Of a DNA stretch of 64,000 bases, positions 1-10,227 are shown in pieces. The stretch comes from Fulvimarina uroteuthidis. GTDB taxonomy: Bacteria; Pseudomonadota; Alphaproteobacteria; Rhizobiales; Rhizobiaceae. The notes under the pieces are model-generated. The model was given only the letters and a program-made list of their open reading frames with translations. It ran no database searches and was not told the DNA's origin. The position numbers were made by a program, and so were the translations under genes. The stretch spans positions 124,001-188,000 of the forward strand of contig NZ_JAXLPB010000005.1 in NCBI RefSeq assembly GCF_034321785.1, given 5' to 3'. The stretch's first letter is position 1; the number at the start of each line of letters is the position of its first letter.

Positions 1-421
1 CGTCCCCATAGGGGAATTACAAGATGACACGTGATGAATTAAATGCACCGCTCAACGTCAGATGTGTAACGCTCGAGTGCAACGTCCTGGCAGGCCATGG
101 GTGCTCCTTCTGCATGCATGGCCTGTTTTCACTAAAACGTGCGAGCTATGCACATAAACGACCGGTTTTGAGCACGACGCTCAAGATGCAACAAAACCAT
201 GCGTCTCAGTATTATGGGCATGCGCAGGCAGTCTCGGAACGGTTTTGAGCGGTGATGCTAGTTTGGATCGGCGCCAAGGAGGAAATCAAATTATAAGTTG
301 CCAACAGAGAATGGCTCCTAAGGTCGGTATGGAACGTCAGAGCGTTTGACCTCTACATCATATCCTTGTGCATCCAAGTCTGCGCCGAGCGAACATCGAC
401 ACCGATGCCAGAGGCGGACCA
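1..421. other. Non-coding stretch with inverted and direct repeats
   Basis: No frame here looks like a gene: the longest open frame, 74 codons on the plus strand at 24-248, has no family signature or convincing ribosome-binding site. The first 320 bases are visibly richer in A+T than the rest of the window. They hold several small dyads (4-14, 91-125, 164-198) and an 11-base direct repeat CGGTTTTGAGC at 163-173 and 240-250. An AAGGAGGAAATC Shine-Dalgarno-like string near 275-286 is not followed by a usable start. The minus strand from 421 to about 318 is the 3' flank of the aminotransferase gene. No function is assigned. Confidence 0.5.
91..130 (+). terminator. Possible intrinsic terminator hairpin
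   Basis: CAGGCCATG (91-99) is perfectly complementary to CATGGCCTG (117-125), giving a 9-bp stem with a 17-nt loop. TTTT follows at once (126-129), so it resembles a plus-strand factor-independent terminator. The loop is long and no plus-strand gene is seen upstream in the window. It could end a transcript entering from the left, or simply be a dyad. Confidence 0.35.
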
Positions 422-1555
422 TCAGCCGTCGATCGCCTCGACCGCCTTCGACAAGGCCGCTTCGAAACATTCGACATCCTGCGGCGTTCCGACGCTGACC
501 CGCAGGGTGCGATTGAGGAATGGCGCGCCGGGCCGACGCACGAAAACGCCCTGCTTCGCGATGTCCTCGGCAAGCGCCCGGCAATGTTCCTCTCCCCGGC
601 CGAGGTCCATGGCGACGAAATTCGTGGCTGACGGGAGGGCGCGGAAGCCGAACCGCTCCGCCACCTTCCCGAGGAGGCTGCGGCCTTTCTCGACCGCATC
701 GATCGTGAACGCCAGATGATCGGCGTCCGAAAGGGCCGCGAGGGCGCCCGCCTGTGCGATGCGGGACAGGCTGAAATGATCGCGTACCTTGTGGATCTGG
801 GCGATCGCGTTCGGATCGCCAAACGCGTAGCCGACACGCACGCCGGCCATGCCGTAGGCTTTCGAGAAGGTCCGCAGGCGGACGAAATTGGGCCTGAGAT
901 AATGCGCGGGAAGCGTCGCCCGCGCGGGCGCGAATTCGCAGTAGGCTTCGTCGAGCACGATCAGCGTATTCTCCGGAACCTTTAGGACCAGCGCCTCGAC
1001 CTCGTCCGCGCTGGCCCATGAGCCCGTCGGATTGTCCGGATTGGTGAGATAGAGGATCCTGGGACCAAGTTCGTTCGCGCGCGCGGCAAGCGCCGGCAGA
1101 TCCTGCCGGTAATCGGGCGTATAGGGAACGGTCTCGACCGCCGCGCCGGCCGCCACCGCGAAATAACCGAACGTCGGATAGGCGCCGAGGCTCGCAAGCA
1201 CGGTGCTGCCGGGATCGCAGGCCGCCGCCACGAGATCGCGCAACAGCCCGTCGATCCCGACGCCGCACACCACGCAATCCCTGGAGATTCCGAGTTTGGA
1301 GGCAAGCGCTTCGCGCAATGCGAACTGTTCGGGGTCCCCGTACATCCAGCTCGTTTCGGCCGCACGCGCCATTGCGTCGATCGCCTTCGGCGAGGGTCCG
1401 AACACGCTTTCGTTCGCGCCGAGCCGCGCCTGGAACGCCCGGCCATGCTGCCGTTCCAGCGTTTCGGGGCCGGTGAACGGCGAAATCGAAGCCAGCGCGC
1501 GAATGCGCGGGGAGAAAGGTCCGGTCATGCTGGAACGCCCTGCCATGTCTTGCAT
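422..1555 (-). CDS. Histidinol-phosphate aminotransferase-like PLP enzyme
   Basis: Fold-type I pyridoxal-phosphate aminotransferase of the HisC-like class II group, cytosolic, 377 aa. The family hallmarks are in order: substrate-side ANES near residues 47-50, the NPDNPTG loop at 172-178, LDEAY at 201-205, the SKAYG motif with the PLP Schiff-base lysine K232, and the phosphate-anchoring R240. HisC enzymes transfer an amino group between glutamate and imidazole-acetol phosphate; related members act on aromatic amino acids or cobalamin precursors. No other his gene is near, so a histidine role is not shown and no symbol is given. It lies 35 bases downstream of the carbonic anhydrase gene on the same strand and may be co-transcribed. 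In-frame Met codons at residues 4 and 10 are alternative starts. Confidence 0.9.
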   Translation of the reverse strand: MQDMAGRSSMTGPFSPRIRALASISPFTGPETLERQHGRAFQARLGANESVFGPSPKAIDAMARAAETSWMYGDPEQFALREALASKLGISRDCVVCGVGIDGLLRDLVAAACDPGSTVLASLGAYPTFGYFAVAAGAAVETVPYTPDYRQDLPALAARANELGPRILYLTNPDNPTGSWASADEVEALVLKVPENTLIVLDEAYCEFAPARATLPAHYLRPNFVRLRTFSKAYGMAGVRVGYAFGDPNAIAQIHKVRDHFSLSRIAQAGALAALSDADHLAFTIDAVEKGRSLLGKVAERFGFRALPSATNFVAMDLGRGEEHCRALAEDIAKQGVFVRRPGAPFLNRTLRVSVGTPQDVECFEAALSKAVEAIDG

Positions 1556-1590
1556 ATGTCACGTGTTCGCGGTCTGGAAGACCGGTCCCG

Positions 1591-2124
1591 TCAAGCCTTG
1601 GTCTTGCGCAGGCCTGCCGCAAAGCGTGCCGCATTGCCCGCGTAATGGCGCGCCGACTGCTTCAGCTTCTCGGCCGCCGCCGCGTCGAGCTCCCGCACCG
1701 CCTTGGCCGGCGCGCCGACGATCAGCGAGTTGGGTGGAAAGACCTTGCCCTCCGTCACCAGCGCGTTGGCTCCGACGATCGAATTGTCACCGATCACCGC
1801 GCCGTTGAGGATCGTTGCGCCCATTCCGATCAGCACATTGTCGCCCAGCGTGCAGCCGTGGACGATCGCATTGTGGCCGATGGTGCAGCCTTTGCCGATG
1901 GTGAGCGGGAAGCCCTGGTCGCTGTGCAGTGTGCAATTGTCCTGGATGTTCGTGTCGTCGCCGATGGTCATCCATTCGTTGTCGCCCCGAATGACCGCAT
2001 TGAACCAGACGCCCACATTGCTGCCGAGCCTGACACGTCCGATGATCCGCGCGCCGGGCGCGACGAACGGTGCGCCATCCTGCGGAAATTCCGGCGCATC
2101 GCCTTCGAGCGAATAGATCGGCAT
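1591..2124 (-). CDS. Gamma-class carbonic anhydrase family protein
   Basis: Left-handed beta-helix hexapeptide-repeat protein of the YrdA/PaaY/CaiE gamma-carbonic anhydrase group, 177 aa. The metal-binding histidines are visible at H67, H84 and H89, and the conserved R46, D48 and Q61 of the active site are present, so it could hydrate CO2; many members of this group have low activity or unknown substrates. Repeats of the type [LIV]-G-x-x run from about residue 25 to 145, followed by a C-terminal helix. The start is the ATG at 2124, chosen because AGGAGG lies 6-12 bases upstream (2131-2136); an open frame continues upstream to 2208 without family similarity. The gene is followed closely by the aminotransferase gene. 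Confidence 0.92.
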   Translation of the reverse strand: MPIYSLEGDAPEFPQDGAPFVAPGARIIGRVRLGSNVGVWFNAVIRGDNEWMTIGDDTNIQDNCTLHSDQGFPLTIGKGCTIGHNAIVHGCTLGDNVLIGMGATILNGAVIGDNSIVGANALVTEGKVFPPNSLIVGAPAKAVRELDAAAAEKLKQSARHYAGNAARFAAGLRKTKA

Positions 2125-2455
2125 GGGTGTTCCTCCTGCGTTTTCCGTGAATGCCACTCGCGCGCGCTCGGCACGACACGCAAGATGCGCGCGAGGGACC
2201 TGGTGCATTGTCGAGGAGCGAGGCTACACCGTCCGGCGAGAAAGTGACATCCGCTTCCCGGCCATCCGGTGCGACGAAGCGGGATGAAGCGTCGCGCGGC
2301 GATGGTGTCGCTCGCGGGCCGGGACCGGCCATGCGCGATGACATCGGCCGCCATCTCCAGCCTCGGGCAAGCCGAGCTGACTTAGAGTAATTCTCACGCG
2401 GTTATGGTCACACCTGCAAGGACCGGCTCGCGGCGACGAGGGAAGGAAACCCGCC
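2125..2455. other. Gene-free gap between divergent genes
   Basis: This is the spacer between the minus-strand carbonic anhydrase gene and the plus-strand small gene at 2456. Open frames exist on both strands but have the arginine- and proline-rich composition of frames arising by chance in GC-rich DNA. The Shine-Dalgarno site of the carbonic anhydrase gene is at its left edge. Near 2382-2402 the DNA is locally A+T rich, a likely place for a promoter, but I cannot assign boxes. Confidence 0.5.
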
Positions 2456-2668
2456 ATGTTCCGACGAGAATTGCCCCGGCTGGACGACGAGACCGTGCTG
2501 TATCACACGGTTCTCGGCCTGCTGGGCGACGGGTTGGACCGCAGGACGATCGAGAAGGCCCTGGTCCGTTACGCACCCGTCGATCTGGATCTTCTGGCCA
2601 GCTGCTACGTCAAGGCGCTGCGATCCGTGCAGGCGCAAGCCACTGCGCGAAACGCGAAAGCGGCCTGA
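2456..2668 (+). CDS. Small conserved-looking protein of unknown function
   Basis: A 70-aa protein that I do not recognise. It begins MFRRELPRLDDETVLYH and is predicted mostly helical, with acidic residues early and an alanine-rich, basic end; there is no signal peptide, membrane segment or cysteine pair. GGAAGGAAA about 8 bases upstream of the ATG is a plausible ribosome-binding site. It stands alone between a divergent carbonic anhydrase gene and a convergent SDR gene whose stop is 41 bases away. Its composition is balanced compared with the overlapping antisense frame, which supports coding, but no function can be given. Confidence 0.55.
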   Translation: MFRRELPRLDDETVLYHTVLGLLGDGLDRRTIEKALVRYAPVDLDLLASCYVKALRSVQAQATARNAKAA

Positions 2669-2709
2669 CGATCGAAGACGATCTCGGCCTTCCCACAGGC
2701 CGGCCCGGG

Positions 2710-3450
2710 TCACCCCGGCATGTGAACGTCCAAGAAGCGGTTCTCCCGCACGTCGAACAATCGGCCGGTCTCCTGCAGCGAGGGCAGGGCGAGCGGCACG
2801 ATCCTTGCGGCCACGTCACGCGGCTGCGGCAGCGTCTTCGGATCTTCGCCCGGCATCGCGGTCGCCCGCATACGGGTCGCGGTCGCGCCGGGATTGACCA
2901 GATTGACCCTGAGGGCGGTGTTCATCGTCTCGTTCGCCCAGGATCTGCCGAGCGCTTCCATGGCCGCCTTCGTCGCGGCATAGAGCCCCCAATACGCCTT
3001 GGCGGAATGGGCCGCACCCGAGGACATCAGGATCGCGCGTCCGGCGTCCGACTTGCGCAGCAGCGGATCGAGGGATCGGATCAGCCGCCAGACCGACGTG
3101 ACATTGGTCGCCATCGTCTTCTCGAATGTCTTCGCCTCGATATGGCCGATCGGCGACAGCACGCCGAGCATGCCGGCATTGGCAACCATGATGTCGAGCT
3201 TGCCGTGTCGCTCGTGGATCGCGGCGCCCAGACGGTCGATCCCCGGATAATCGAGGAGATCGAGCGGTACCAGCGTCGCGCTGCCGCCTTTGGCCTTGAT
3301 CCGATCGTCGAGTTCCTCGAGGGCGCCGACCGTCCGCGCCACGCAATAGACATGCGCGCCTTCGGCGGCGAAATGCTCCGCCAGCTCGCAGCCGATCCCG
3401 CGGGACGCTCCCGTCACCAGGGCGATCCGTCCGTCCAATTGTCCCGTCAT
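2710..3450 (-). CDS. Short-chain dehydrogenase/reductase (SDR)
   Basis: NAD(P)-dependent oxidoreductase of the classical SDR family, 246 aa, cytosolic. TGASRGIG at residues 13-20 is the nucleotide-binding glycine motif, NAG at 91-93 stabilises the sheet, and the catalytic residues are S143 or S144, Y157 and K161 (YAATK). The C-terminal half continues with the usual NPGATATRMR segment after strand beta-6. The substrate cannot be told from sequence. It follows purF on the same strand with a 75-base gap, an arrangement common in related alphaproteobacteria, so it may be the last gene of the purF-side operon. Family identity is certain; role is unknown. Confidence 0.92.
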   Translation of the reverse strand: MTGQLDGRIALVTGASRGIGCELAEHFAAEGAHVYCVARTVGALEELDDRIKAKGGSATLVPLDLLDYPGIDRLGAAIHERHGKLDIMVANAGMLGVLSPIGHIEAKTFEKTMATNVTSVWRLIRSLDPLLRKSDAGRAILMSSGAAHSAKAYWGLYAATKAAMEALGRSWANETMNTALRVNLVNPGATATRMRATAMPGEDPKTLPQPRDVAARIVPLALPSLQETGRLFDVRENRFLDVHMPG

Positions 3451-3525
3451 GCCGTTCCTCGATGAAGTCTGTGGCTCAAGGCGACGAGAACGCGTCGCGC
3501 CTCGTGCCGCCCGTCCGCCCGGCCG

Positions 3526-4977
3526 TCAGGCGAACCCGCCGAGCAGGGACAGCTGGCGCACATTGTCGGTCGTGTCGTTGTCCGTCAGCGCCGTGGGATA
3601 GTCCCCGGTGAAGCAGGCGTCGCAATATTGCGGTTGATGCCTGTCGCGCTCCCTCTCGTCACAGGCCCGGTAGAGTCCGTCGATGGAGATGAAGGAGAGG
3701 CTGTCGACCTTGATGAACTCCGCCATCTTCTCGACGGTCATGCGGGAGGCCAGGAGCTTCGCGGTTTCCGGCGTATCCACGCCGTAGAAGCACGCGCCCT
3801 TGGTCGGCGGCGATGCGATCCGCATGTGAACTTCCGACGCGCCCGCATCGCGCATCATCTGCACGATCTTCTGGCTCGTCGTGCCGCGGACGATGGAATC
3901 GTCGACGAGGACGATTCGCTTGCCCTCGATCATCGCGCGGTTGGCGTTGTGCTTGAGCTTGACGCCCATGTGTCGGATCGAGTCGCTCGGCTGAATGAAC
4001 GTCCGTCCCACATAATGATTGCGGATGATCCCGAGCTCGAACGGCAGATTGGCTTCCTGGGCGTAGCCGATCGCGGCAGGCACGCCGGAATCGGGGACGG
4101 GAACGACGAGATCGGCTTCGATATGGCTCTCGCGCGCCAGCTCCGCGCCGATGTTCTTGCGGATCGTATAGACGTTTCGGCCCTCGACGTTGGAATCGGG
4201 CCGGGCGAAATAGACATATTCGAAGATGCAGAAACGGCTCTTGCGCTTCTGGAACGGGAACAGGCTTTCGATGCCGTCGTCGGTGACGATCACCATCTCG
4301 CCGGGCTCGATGTCGCGCACGAAATCGGCGCCGATGATATCGAGCGCGCAGGTTTCCGAAGCGAGGATCGGGGACCCTTCGAGCGTGCCGAGAACCAGCG
4401 GCCGGATGCCGAGAGGGTCGCGAACGCCGACGAGCTTCTTTGCCGACAGGCCCACCAGCGAGAATGCGCCTTCGAGCCGCGAGAGGGCGTCGATCAGCTT
4501 GTCCTTGAACTCCCGCGCACCCGAAGTGGCGATGAGGTGCAGGATCGTCTCCGTGTCGGAGGTCGAGGAGAAGATCGACCCGCGCCGCTGAAGTTCGCGC
4601 TGGACGGTCATCGCATTCGTGATGTTGCCGTTGTGGGCGACGGCGAAGCCGCCGACGGCAAGTTCCGCGAAGAAGGGTTGCACATTGCGCAAGCCGCCGC
4701 CGCCGGTCGTTGCGTAGCGCGTGTGACCGATCGCGGATTCGCCGGGAAGGCGTTCGAGGACCGCCTGCTTGGTGAACGTGTCGCCGATCAGGCCGGGATG
4801 GCGTTCGACGTGGAACTGGGTTCCGTCGAAGGCCACGATTCCCGCGGCCTCCTGACCGCGATGCTGCAGCGCGTGCAGCCCGAGCGTGACCAGAGCCGCC
4901 GCATCGGTTCGTCCGTAAATGCCGAAAACGCCGCATTCCTCATGCAGCGTATCGTCGCCGAATGGCGTTTCATCCAT
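3526..4977 (-). CDS. purF: Amidophosphoribosyltransferase
   Basis: First committed step of purine synthesis: PRPP plus glutamine gives 5-phosphoribosylamine. The short N-terminal propeptide ends just before the catalytic cysteine of ECGVFGIYG (C15 from this start), followed by the Ntn-hydrolase glutaminase domain (GHTRYATTG, HNGNI) and a type I phosphoribosyltransferase domain with the PRPP loop LVDDSIVRGTTS near residue 365. Length, about 483 aa, is normal. The ATG at 4977 is preferred; an in-frame GTG four codons upstream (4989) is possible. It follows cvpA by about 146 bases on the same strand, as in many proteobacteria where cvpA and purF are linked. Confidence 0.97.
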   Translation of the reverse strand: MDETPFGDDTLHEECGVFGIYGRTDAAALVTLGLHALQHRGQEAAGIVAFDGTQFHVERHPGLIGDTFTKQAVLERLPGESAIGHTRYATTGGGGLRNVQPFFAELAVGGFAVAHNGNITNAMTVQRELQRRGSIFSSTSDTETILHLIATSGAREFKDKLIDALSRLEGAFSLVGLSAKKLVGVRDPLGIRPLVLGTLEGSPILASETCALDIIGADFVRDIEPGEMVIVTDDGIESLFPFQKRKSRFCIFEYVYFARPDSNVEGRNVYTIRKNIGAELARESHIEADLVVPVPDSGVPAAIGYAQEANLPFELGIIRNHYVGRTFIQPSDSIRHMGVKLKHNANRAMIEGKRIVLVDDSIVRGTTSQKIVQMMRDAGASEVHMRIASPPTKGACFYGVDTPETAKLLASRMTVEKMAEFIKVDSLSFISIDGLYRACDERERDRHQPQYCDACFTGDYPTALTDNDTTDNVRQLSLLGGFA

Positions 4978-5123
4978 TGCTTTTCTCACTGCCTGCCGAC
5001 GGCGTGGAATGTCGACCTATGGCCGTTACATAAGAAGCCCAAGTGCGCGCATCGACCGTTCGACCCGCACTTTCATTCCTGCCATACGCCCGATCGGTTC
5101 CGTCATGCAACCGACATGCGGAT

Positions 5124-5705
5124 CTACTCCGCGTTTTCGATGAGGCCTTCCACAGACTCGCCACCCGTCTCCGCCGCCGGATCGGGGTTTTCCGTCAGCC
5201 CGCCGATCTGTTCCATGAACGAGTTTTCCGGGTTCTCCGGCAGGGCGGCGATGAGATTCTGACCCAAGTCGTCGAGCATCGGCTTGGAGCCGGCGTTCGC
5301 GACCCATTGCGGCTGGTTTTCAGGGGTCAGCCAGTTGAAGAAGAGCATGGCGACGACGACGAGGAGAAGGCCGCGCGCGGCGCCGAAGACGAAGCCGAGA
5401 ACCCGGTCGAACGCTCCGACGCGGCTGTCGATGATGAAATCGGCGATCTTCAGCGTGATGAAGGACACGATGATGAGAACGACGAAGAAGACGATCGCCG
5501 CGGCGACCACCATCGCGACCGTCTCGGACCTGACATATTCGGCGACGTACGGCGTCACCGGCTCGTAGAAGTAGAACGCGGCGACGGCTGCCGTTCCCCA
5601 GGCCACGATCGAGAGAACTTCGCGTGAAAAGCCTCTCACCATGGCGAGAAGCGCCGAGACGAGCATGATCGCAACGAGAATTGCATCGAGAATGGTCAGG
5701 GACAT
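5124..5705 (-). CDS. cvpA: CvpA family inner-membrane protein
   Basis: CvpA (colicin V production accessory) family membrane protein, 193 aa. The first 120 residues hold four hydrophobic segments: an N-terminal one beginning MSLTILDAILVAI, one around residues 25-50, one around 65-90 and one near 105-125 in FGAARGLLLVVV, which is the family's signature region with the charged SREVLSIVAWG motif in loop 1. The C-terminal 60 residues are hydrophilic and acidic with a helical tail. The exact molecular role is not known; in enterobacteria it affects envelope homeostasis. The start at 5705 removes 39 upstream residues lacking family similarity. It sits between radA and purF on the minus strand. Confidence 0.93.
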   Translation of the reverse strand: MSLTILDAILVAIMLVSALLAMVRGFSREVLSIVAWGTAAVAAFYFYEPVTPYVAEYVRSETVAMVVAAAIVFFVVLIIVSFITLKIADFIIDSRVGAFDRVLGFVFGAARGLLLVVVAMLFFNWLTPENQPQWVANAGSKPMLDDLGQNLIAALPENPENSFMEQIGGLTENPDPAAETGGESVEGLIENAE

Positions 5706-5846
5706 CGCTGGTTCTGGTCCGTGGTCGGTTGGCGAAAATGGCGTGAGCGCGGTCTGCGGGATCGATCGACGGTCGATTTGGCGTCTGTGAGGCGTTTCAC
5801 AACTTCCTTGCGTCAAGATCAAGACGTGACGAAAGGCCAGACGCCG

Positions 5847-7235
<1,389 letters not shown>

Positions 7236-7241
7236 GTCCCG

Positions 7242-8450
7242 TCAGATAGGACCTTCGCTCCATGAACGATAGACCCTCGCCCCGAGTCCGGTCAAAAGTT
7301 CGTAGGCGATGGTGCCGGCCGCTCGCGCCACATCGTCGATGGGGACGTTCGGTCCGAAGAACTCGGCCCGGTCGCCGGGCAAGACCGCGTTCTCGGGAAC
7401 GTCCGTGATGTCGAGAAGCGTCAGGTCCATCGAGATCCGGCCGAGAATCGGGACGCGCCGGCCGGCGAGGAAGGCGACCGGAGCCGGGCTGTCCGGCCGC
7501 GACAAAGTGCCCGAGCCCGATAGCGCGCGCGGATATCCGTCGCCATAGCCGATCCCGACGGTCGCGATGCGCGTTCGGCGGGAAAGCTGCGCGGCGCGCC
7601 CATAGCCCGCGCGTTCGCCGGCCTCCGTCTCGCGAACCTGCAGCACGGCGGCGGTCAGGCGGGCCACCGGTTCAATCGTGACATCTTCGGGCACGCCCGC
7701 GCGGCCGCCGTAGAGCGCAATGCCCGGACGGGCGAGGTCGAAGGCGAATTCGTCGCCGAGAAACAGCCCCGCGGAATTGGCGAGGGAACGCGGAACGCCC
7801 GGAAACTGCGCCGCCATCCGGAAAAATCGCCGGCGCTGGATCTGCGAATCGGCGATCGATTCGTCGGCATTGGCGAGATGGCTCAGCACGAGCGCGATCG
7901 GGGAGCCGGCCGCCGCGGCGATCCTCGCCGCCTCGCCCAGGTCGCGCTCGTCGAGGCCGAGACGGTTCATGCCCGTCTCGAACTGCAGGGCGCAGGACGC
8001 ACTGCGTCCGAGCCGGGCGAGGCCGGTCGACCAGATCCGAAGATCGTCAAGGCTCGAGAGCACGGGTACGAGGTCATCGGTGAGGCACGGTTCGACGGCC
8101 GAGGGCTCGAGGCCCTGAAGCACGAAGATGCGCGCCTTCGAGCCGGCAATGTCGGACAGCGATCGCCGAACCGTTCGCCCTTCCGAAGGCCAGGCCACGA
8201 AGAAATCGCGGCATCCGGCCGCGAACAGGGCGCGGGAGACCTCGCAGGCCCCCAGCCCGTAGCCGTTCGCCTTGATCGCCGCGCCGGTGCGCGCGCTCGA
8301 ATGGCGGTCGGCCAGCCGCCGCCAGTTCCGCCGGAGCGCGCCCCGGTCGATATCGACGCGCGGCATGCGGCGGGCTTCGACGTCCGAAGCCCCGCCGATC
8401 GAAGCCTCGGCCCTCAACTCAATAGTGCTGTTCCGGAAGGTAGCTGTCAT
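7242..8450 (-). CDS. alr: Alanine racemase, catabolic/biosynthetic Alr
   Basis: PLP-dependent racemase that makes D-alanine for peptidoglycan. The PLP lysine lies in AAIKANGYGLG, and the second catalytic base is the tyrosine of GIGYGDGYPR; the C-terminal beta domain ends near RVYRSW. The start is uncertain. The ATG at 8450 gives 402 aa and overlaps the end of dnaB by 32 bases; the ATG at 8366 (MPRVDIDRG) matches the short N-terminus of E. coli Alr, and a TTG between them is also possible. None has a strong Shine-Dalgarno site. Overlap with dnaB and the 6-base gap to radA suggest translational coupling within one operon. Confidence 0.93.
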   Translation of the reverse strand: MTATFRNSTIELRAEASIGGASDVEARRMPRVDIDRGALRRNWRRLADRHSSARTGAAIKANGYGLGACEVSRALFAAGCRDFFVAWPSEGRTVRRSLSDIAGSKARIFVLQGLEPSAVEPCLTDDLVPVLSSLDDLRIWSTGLARLGRSASCALQFETGMNRLGLDERDLGEAARIAAAAGSPIALVLSHLANADESIADSQIQRRRFFRMAAQFPGVPRSLANSAGLFLGDEFAFDLARPGIALYGGRAGVPEDVTIEPVARLTAAVLQVRETEAGERAGYGRAAQLSRRTRIATVGIGYGDGYPRALSGSGTLSRPDSPAPVAFLAGRRVPILGRISMDLTLLDITDVPENAVLPGDRAEFFGPNVPIDDVARAAGTIAYELLTGLGARVYRSWSEGPI

Positions 8451-9909
8451 CGGCCAAATCGGAGAAACGCGTATATTCGGGCTGGAAGGCGAGCGGAATC
8501 GTGCCGACCGGCCCGTGACGCTGCTTGGCGATGATGACATCGCCCTTGCCGCGCGCGTCGTTCAGCGCCTGTTCCCATTTCAGGTGCTCGTCGGAGCCCG
8601 GCTTCGGTTCGCGGTTGGCGAGGTAATATTCCTCGCGATAGACGAAGAGAACCACGTCGGCATCCTGCTCGATCGAGCCCGATTCGCGCAGATCCGACAG
8701 CTGGGGCCGCTTGTCCTCGCGATTTTCCACCTGTCGCGAGAGCTGGGAGAGCGCGATGATCGGAACCGAGAGTTCCTTTGCCAGGGCCTTGAGGCCCGTG
8801 GTGATCTCGGTGATCTCCTGCACCCGGTTCGCGGACGCGTTCTTCGAGGACCCGGTCATCAGCTGCACGTAGTCGATCACCATCAGGTCGAGCCCGCGCT
8901 GGCGTTTGAGGCGGCGCGCCCGGGCCGAGAGCTGGGCGATCGAGATACCGCCGGTCTGATCGATGTAGAGCGGGATCTTGCTCATCATCTCGGTGCAGGC
9001 GATGAGCTTCTGCAGCTCGGAGTCGTTGATCTCGCCGCGCCGGATCTTGGAGGAGGAGATTTCCGTCTGCTCGGATATGATGCGGGTGGCGAGCTGCTCC
9101 GCCGACATTTCGAGGCTGAAGAAGCCGACGACGCCGCCGTTCCGCGCCTTGAACGACCCATCCGCCTGTTCCGCCGGCTCGTACGCGGCCGCGACGTTGA
9201 AGGCGATGTTGGTCGCAAGCGAGGTCTTGCCCATGGCGGGACGTCCGGCAAGGATGATCAGATCGGACGATTGCAGGCCGCCCATCTTGCGATCGACGGT
9301 CCGCAGACCGCACGATATGCCCGACAGACCGCCGTCGCGGTCCTTGGCCGCCGTCGCCATCTGAACGGCGAGATCGATCGCGTCGCGGAACGACTGGAAG
9401 CCGCCGTCGTAGCGGCCGGTCTCGGCCAGTTCGAACAGGCGGCGCTCGGCATCCTCGATCTGGCTCTTCGGCTCCATGTCGAGCGGGGCGTCGAAGGCGA
9501 CGTTGACCACGTCCTCGCCGATGCGGATCAGCGAGCGCCGGATCGCGAGATCGTAGATCGCGCGGCCGTAATCGCCGGTGTTGATGACCGTCGTCGCCTC
9601 GGCGGCAAGCCGTGCCAGATATTGCGCGATGGTCATGTCGCCGACGCGCTGGTCGGCGGCGAGGAACGTCTTGATCGTCACCGGATTGGCGATCTTGCCC
9701 ATCCGGATCATTTCGGACGCCTTGCCGAAGATCTCCCGGTGAAGCGGCTCGTAGAAATGATCCGGCTTCAGAAAATCATGGACGATGTAATAGGCGTCGT
9801 TGTTGACGAGGATCGCCCCCAGAAGGGCCTGTTCCGCCTCCAGATTGTTCGGAGCCACGCGATAGAGCGCCTGCTCGTCCTGCTCCAGCTTCTTCAGTGC
9901 CTGAGCCAT
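8419..9909 (-). CDS. dnaB: Replicative DNA helicase DnaB
   Basis: Hexameric 5'-3' helicase that unwinds DNA at the replication fork, 496 aa. The N-terminal primase-interacting domain covers about residues 15-120 (VAPNNLEAEQALLGAIL is the usual opening), then the linker helix and the RecA-type motor with Walker A GRPAMGKTSL near residue 225, Walker B MVIDYVQLM near 340 and the arginine-finger region SRQVENREDKRPQLSDL near 395. No intein is present. It lies downstream of rplI across a 318-base gap that carries a terminator and a DnaA-box match, so it may have its own promoter. Confidence 0.98.
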   Translation of the reverse strand: MAQALKKLEQDEQALYRVAPNNLEAEQALLGAILVNNDAYYIVHDFLKPDHFYEPLHREIFGKASEMIRMGKIANPVTIKTFLAADQRVGDMTIAQYLARLAAEATTVINTGDYGRAIYDLAIRRSLIRIGEDVVNVAFDAPLDMEPKSQIEDAERRLFELAETGRYDGGFQSFRDAIDLAVQMATAAKDRDGGLSGISCGLRTVDRKMGGLQSSDLIILAGRPAMGKTSLATNIAFNVAAAYEPAEQADGSFKARNGGVVGFFSLEMSAEQLATRIISEQTEISSSKIRRGEINDSELQKLIACTEMMSKIPLYIDQTGGISIAQLSARARRLKRQRGLDLMVIDYVQLMTGSSKNASANRVQEITEITTGLKALAKELSVPIIALSQLSRQVENREDKRPQLSDLRESGSIEQDADVVLFVYREEYYLANREPKPGSDEHLKWEQALNDARGKGDVIIAKQRHGPVGTIPLAFQPEYTRFSDLADDSYLPEQHY

Positions 9910-10030
9910 CCTCGACCACTCCTCATCCGCCGCCGTGAGCGCATGGAATACACGACCCGGACACCCTTTGGAAACGATCCCTCACGCCCGGGGCAAGGGC
10001 CGGGTCAGGTCTGTGCGCTGCGGGATATTC

Positions 10031-10039
10031 TGTGCATAA
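10031..10039 (-). promoter_or_regulatory. Perfect DnaA-box match upstream of dnaB
   Basis: The minus strand reads TTATGCACA here, an exact match to the DnaA-box consensus TTATNCACA, about 120 bases upstream of the dnaB start and pointing toward it. One or two such matches are expected by chance in 64 kb, so only the location makes it interesting. It could allow DnaA to influence dnaB expression. Confidence 0.3.
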
Positions 10040-10120
10040 CTATGGGGACGAAGCCGCACGAACGCCAGGTCCGCGCGCGGATGCGACCGCCCGCCGGCGA
10101 TCCGGGCATCGCGCGCCCCG

Positions 10121-10154
10121 CAAACGAAAATGGGTCCCGCATCGCAGGACCCAT
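10121..10154 (-). terminator. Intrinsic terminator after rplI
   Basis: ATGGGTCC (10130-10137) and GGACCCAT (10147-10154) form a perfect 8-bp stem with a 9-nt loop. On the minus strand the stem is followed by TTTTCGTTTG, a partial U-tract. It lies 75-100 bases beyond the rplI stop and separates the ribosomal-protein genes from dnaB. Confidence 0.7.
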
Positions 10155-10227
10155 CGCGTATCGAGCGGCCGTTCCGAACGGGAACGAACGACGATCGTTC
10201 AAGTAAGCCGGAATGTGAAAACCGGTC

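Noticed and set aside
24..248. A 74-codon plus-strand frame at the left edge
   Set aside because: It runs through several inverted repeats and has no ribosome-binding site or recognisable features; a non-coding repeat region explains it better.
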